Assembly: GCA_009787675.1 (NCBI GenBank)
Contig: WQSU01000050.1
Location: forward strand, 1-8,460
DNA length: 8,460 nucleotides
Source of the DNA: Lentimicrobiaceae bacterium
GTDB lineage: Bacteria; Bacteroidota; Bacteroidia; Bacteroidales; WCHB1-69
Direction of reading: 5' to 3'
The position numbers and the translations under genes were made by a program. Every line of letters begins with the position of its first letter. The stretch's first letter is position 1. The notes below the pieces were generated by a model that was not told where the DNA came from, searched no databases, and worked only from the letters and a program-made list of their open reading frames with translations. Positions 5,848-8,460 of this stretch are shown here, one piece after another.

Positions 5848-7479
5848 ATGCCAAACAGAACACTCTTTCCCTTATTTTTATTTTCAATATTATTTGGCGT
5901 TGTGCAATTGACTTTTTGTCAAAGTTTTATGCCAAACACATCGAATAATAAGAAGGCGATTGCTGATTTTTCTCATCTTTTCGGACAAAAGCTCTTAGAT
6001 ACAGCTAATTACTATTTTGAAAAAAGAAGCGATACCGCATTAATATGCTACGGTATAATTATGAAATCTTATACAGAAGAAGATGATGAAGAACAAGTAA
6101 AAAGAATAGTTGAAGCGTACAACAAAGCAGCAGGAATTCATTATTACATGAGCGATTACCGCACAGCGTACGAGTTCTTTATTGAAGCATTGTTTCTCAG
6201 TGAAAAACATAACTTTACCGACGATCAATCGAAGATATATGCCAATATTGGAAATATTTATGCCAGTTTTAAAGATTATGACATTGCAAAACTCTACTAT
6301 AATAAAGCGCTGAATTTGTGTCAAGATAGCGCCGTTATGATCATTTTATTAAATAATTTAGGAGATGCCGAATTAAAAAGCGAAAAAATGGACAGTGCCT
6401 TTTATTACCTTAATCAATCTTTAAAAATTTGTAAACGACACAACAACATTCATTCTCATTTGGTATTGAATACATTAGCTTCGTATTACCAAAAAAGCAA
6501 GTGCTACGATTCGGCTTATTATTACTACCAATTATCTTTAGATGAGATTAGACCGTTGAACAGAGCAGGAAAAGAAGCCGAATATCTATCCACTTTAAGT
6601 AAGATGTTCTTTGAAACAAAGAAAATTGATTCTGCATTGCATTATATCCGTTTATCGAATGCTATTGCTAAGGAGGGTAATTTTTTAGAAGTGATGTCGG
6701 ATAATTTTAGAACTTTGTCAAAAATTGAGGAATTAAAAGGAGATACAAAAAGTGCCTTTGAGTTTTTTAAAAAACATGCCATACTTAAAGATTCGATTTT
6801 CAATATTGAAATATTCGGTGATATTAGCCAACTGCAACGATTATACGAAGTTTCAAAAAGCAACCAACAAATAGAACAACTTATTATTGAAAAACAAATT
6901 AAGAAACGCACCATCTATCTCCAAAAAATTATCTGGCTGATCACTTTTACTGTTCTAATTTTGGTTCTCAATGTATTAGTATTTATTATTCTCCAAAATA
7001 AGAAATTAATGACCGCTTATAGAAGTTTGTTTGAAAAGAACATTGAGATCATTGAATTGCAAGATCAGTCATCTGAAAAAAATGATGAAAAATATAAAAG
7101 CAGTACCCTTTCCGACGATTTGCAGAAAGAGTTGTTAGGTAAAATACTAAAACTTATGGAAGATACTTCCGTGATTTGCGAGCCGGACTTTTCTTTAGAT
7201 AAACTATCGGAATTGGTGGATTCCAACCAAAACTATGTTTCGCAAGTGATAAACACTGCATTTAAGAAAAACTTTCGCACATTTTTAAACAGGTACCGTA
7301 TTCGGGAAGCGCAAAGGTTATATTCCAAACTTGACACCTCGCGCTTCACTGTAGAATCGGTAGCTCTTCGTGTGGGCTTCCGGTCGCCGAGCGCTTTTCG
7401 CAGCACTTTTAAAGAGGTAACAGGGGTAAGTCCGGGATATTATCTTAAATCGGTGCAAGGAGGGATCGTTAAAGTTTAA
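5848..7479 (+). CDS. Membrane-anchored TPR/AraC-type transcriptional regulator
   Basis: A 543-residue one-component regulator. Residues 1-25 form a signal peptide (hydrophobic stretch LFPLFLFSILFGVVQLTF). Residues about 90-316 hold roughly six tetratricopeptide repeats (near 94-122, 126-159, 163-196, 202-235, 243-275 and 283-316), several with the D-S-A-x-x-Y core. A single membrane helix lies at about 361-383, then a short helical linker (about 385-410), then an AraC/XylS DNA-binding domain at about 440-537. Its two helix-turn-helix units are near 448-491 and 500-535; the second carries the family signature A.RVGFRSPSAF...FK..TG.SP..Y. The inferred topology puts the TPRs in the periplasm and the DNA-binding domain in the cytoplasm, so it may relay an envelope signal or bound partner directly to promoters. 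No phosphotransfer domain is present. Targets are unknown; the adjacent dipeptidase converges with it and is not its obvious operon partner. Confidence 0.92.
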   Translation: MPNRTLFPLFLFSILFGVVQLTFCQSFMPNTSNNKKAIADFSHLFGQKLLDTANYYFEKRSDTALICYGIIMKSYTEEDDEEQVKRIVEAYNKAAGIHYYMSDYRTAYEFFIEALFLSEKHNFTDDQSKIYANIGNIYASFKDYDIAKLYYNKALNLCQDSAVMIILLNNLGDAELKSEKMDSAFYYLNQSLKICKRHNNIHSHLVLNTLASYYQKSKCYDSAYYYYQLSLDEIRPLNRAGKEAEYLSTLSKMFFETKKIDSALHYIRLSNAIAKEGNFLEVMSDNFRTLSKIEELKGDTKSAFEFFKKHAILKDSIFNIEIFGDISQLQRLYEVSKSNQQIEQLIIEKQIKKRTIYLQKIIWLITFTVLILVLNVLVFIILQNKKLMTAYRSLFEKNIEIIELQDQSSEKNDEKYKSSTLSDDLQKELLGKILKLMEDTSVICEPDFSLDKLSELVDSNQNYVSQVINTAFKKNFRTFLNRYRIREAQRLYSKLDTSRFTVESVALRVGFRSPSAFRSTFKEVTGVSPGYYLKSVQGGIVKV

Positions 7480-7505
7480 GACAAGCCATAAAATCTTTGT
7501 AAAGC

Positions 7506-8460
7506 CTAAAAGCTCCGCCCAAAGGTTACCCAAAACTGATCTCCCAGTTCCCACCATTTTTGCAGCGTAGCTCTCGTGAAATCGTTGGTATAATCCGTAA
7601 CTATTTTTGAAGCGAGTTTGTTGTCTTTCTTTGTAATTGCCTGTTGCACTTTTTGTTCCAAAGAGGGTAGTTCCTCAAAGGCTTTATCTTCAAAATAGGC
7701 TACATTTTCTTCTATGGTCCTGCGTGTGGTTTGCCATTTCACTGTGGCTAAGCGGTTGGCACGCCGAAACCACCAAAGCGCAGCATCTGTACGGAAACGA
7801 TATTGCCCACAAACATTAAACAGATCGGGCAGTTGTTTGGTACCGCAAAATATGGGAAATCTGGGGCTCTCCCCAGGATTGTCCAACGAAAACCAAGCCA
7901 CACCACCCACTTCATCAGGAAGCCAGTCGCGCAACTGCACAATAAAAGAGTAGGAGCACCAAGCCACTGCCACCGTGCGTTGAAAGGTAACATTCCCGGA
8001 ATCAATGCTGTTGATCATTTTTATCATATCTGCCGTCATCCATGGGTTGGCATAGTTGCTTTTCACTTTTTCCGTGAGGGTGTCGTTTATCTTTTTGTCG
8101 ATTAAAAGATTTTTGGTCATATCCCATTCTGTTCCTTCATACGTTTCTCTATATAAACTGATTACATCACGAATAGAGACTTTTTTATCGGGTTTTACGG
8201 AAAATGGGAGTTCTTCTGCGCCATATTTTAATTGCAAAGAAGGCGCTAACGTACTCAAAATAAAATAATCACGAATAGCGAAAGGTTTGTGTCCCTCTTT
8301 ATTAAAGGCTTTATAAAACTTAAACTCCGCCACTCCATCCCAAAAGCCTAATTTTTTTGCCACCTCTTTCACATTATCGGAAGCCATGAAGAACTCTTTG
8401 TTTTTCAAATCCAGCGTTCCAATGCGAGAGATGTTTGCCGAAACGCCCACGTGATCGTCG
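7506..8460 (-). CDS. C69-family dipeptidase (PepD-like), C-terminal part
   Basis: The frame is open from the right edge to TAG at 7508-7506, giving 317 complete C-terminal residues; the start lies outside. A GTG at 8450 is internal, because the frame continues upstream as Asp-Asp-His and this DDHVGVSANISRIG stretch matches mid-protein sequence of the family. Further family-like segments are ASDNVKEVAKKLGFWD, the Pro-Trp-Met-Thr region about residue 137 of the visible part, and GTKQLPDLFNVCGQYRF followed by TDAALWWFRRANRLA, which corresponds to the conserved Ser/Asp-Ala-Trp-Trp-Ala-Phe region. C69 peptidases are Ntn-hydrolase-fold dipeptidases of about 500-560 residues with an N-terminal cysteine nucleophile; that part is not visible, so activity cannot be judged. 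The stop lies 26 bases from the convergent regulator stop, with no clear terminator between them. Confidence 0.88.
   Translation of the reverse strand, partial: DDHVGVSANISRIGTLDLKNKEFFMASDNVKEVAKKLGFWDGVAEFKFYKAFNKEGHKPFAIRDYFILSTLAPSLQLKYGAEELPFSVKPDKKVSIRDVISLYRETYEGTEWDMTKNLLIDKKINDTLTEKVKSNYANPWMTADMIKMINSIDSGNVTFQRTVAVAWCSYSFIVQLRDWLPDEVGGVAWFSLDNPGESPRFPIFCGTKQLPDLFNVCGQYRFRTDAALWWFRRANRLATVKWQTTRRTIEENVAYFEDKAFEELPSLEQKVQQAITKKDNKLASKIVTDYTNDFTRATLQKWWELGDQFWVTFGRSF

Noticed and set aside
5766..5948. 60-codon plus-strand frame overlapping the start of the regulator gene
   Set aside because: It overlaps the signal-peptide coding region in another frame, has no recognisable content, and competes with the better supported ATG at 5848.
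7480..7505. Shared terminator between the convergent regulator and dipeptidase genes
   Set aside because: Only a four-base inverted repeat (CTTT/AAAG, two-base gap) is present, which cannot form a useful hairpin.
7803..8105. 100-codon plus-strand frame opposite the dipeptidase gene
   Set aside because: The minus-strand frame matches C69 dipeptidases along its length; the plus-strand frame matches nothing recognisable and is a shadow.
8448..8450. GTG as a start codon for the dipeptidase gene
   Set aside because: The frame continues upstream with residues expected from the family, and a start here would remove the catalytic N-terminal half.

Overview
The window looks like an ordinary chromosomal segment of a Bacteroidota bacterium; I cannot resolve the class. 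The evidence is moderate to high AT content, start codons preceded by A-rich stretches rather than Shine-Dalgarno sequences, a NusA without the C-terminal acidic repeats of the E. coli protein, an RND permease N-terminus of the type common in this phylum, and a signal peptide-TPR-membrane-AraC regulator, an architecture typical of Bacteroidota. I see no CRISPR array, insertion sequence, phage gene, toxin-antitoxin pair or recognisable defence system.

Left part (1-4413, minus strand): the conserved transcription/translation block nusA-infB, followed after 12 bases by the first 54 codons of an RND-type efflux permease that leaves the window. Reading direction is right to left. The infB product carries unusual G4 (TKID) and G5 (NSK) nucleotide-recognition motifs. 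rimP, which commonly precedes nusA, is not here. Its place is taken by a tRNA-Gln(UUG) gene (4532-4602, minus) with its own strong intrinsic terminator, which largely isolates the tRNA from nusA.

Middle part (4603-5847): a divergent intergenic region, then a plus-strand IspD/TarI-superfamily cytidylyltransferase (4734-5435). Its motifs resemble the ribitol-5-phosphate (Acs1/Bcs1-type) cytidylyltransferases at least as much as housekeeping IspD. A 412-base AT-rich intergenic stretch follows. It contains a hairpin with an interleaved second inverted repeat, a perfect 10-base palindrome, and a possible 45-codon ORF for a small one-pass membrane peptide ending 9 bases before the next gene.

Right part (5848-8460): a membrane-anchored one-component regulator (signal peptide, about six TPRs, one membrane helix, AraC-type DNA-binding domain) on the plus strand. 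It converges with a minus-strand C69-family dipeptidase whose 5' part, including the catalytic N-terminal cysteine, lies beyond the window.

The genes do not form a single pathway: a core gene-expression operon lies beside unrelated single genes. The least ordinary elements are the IF-2 motif changes, the identity of the cytidylyltransferase, and the regulator with its possible small upstream membrane ORF and palindrome. I see no convincing undescribed multi-gene system.
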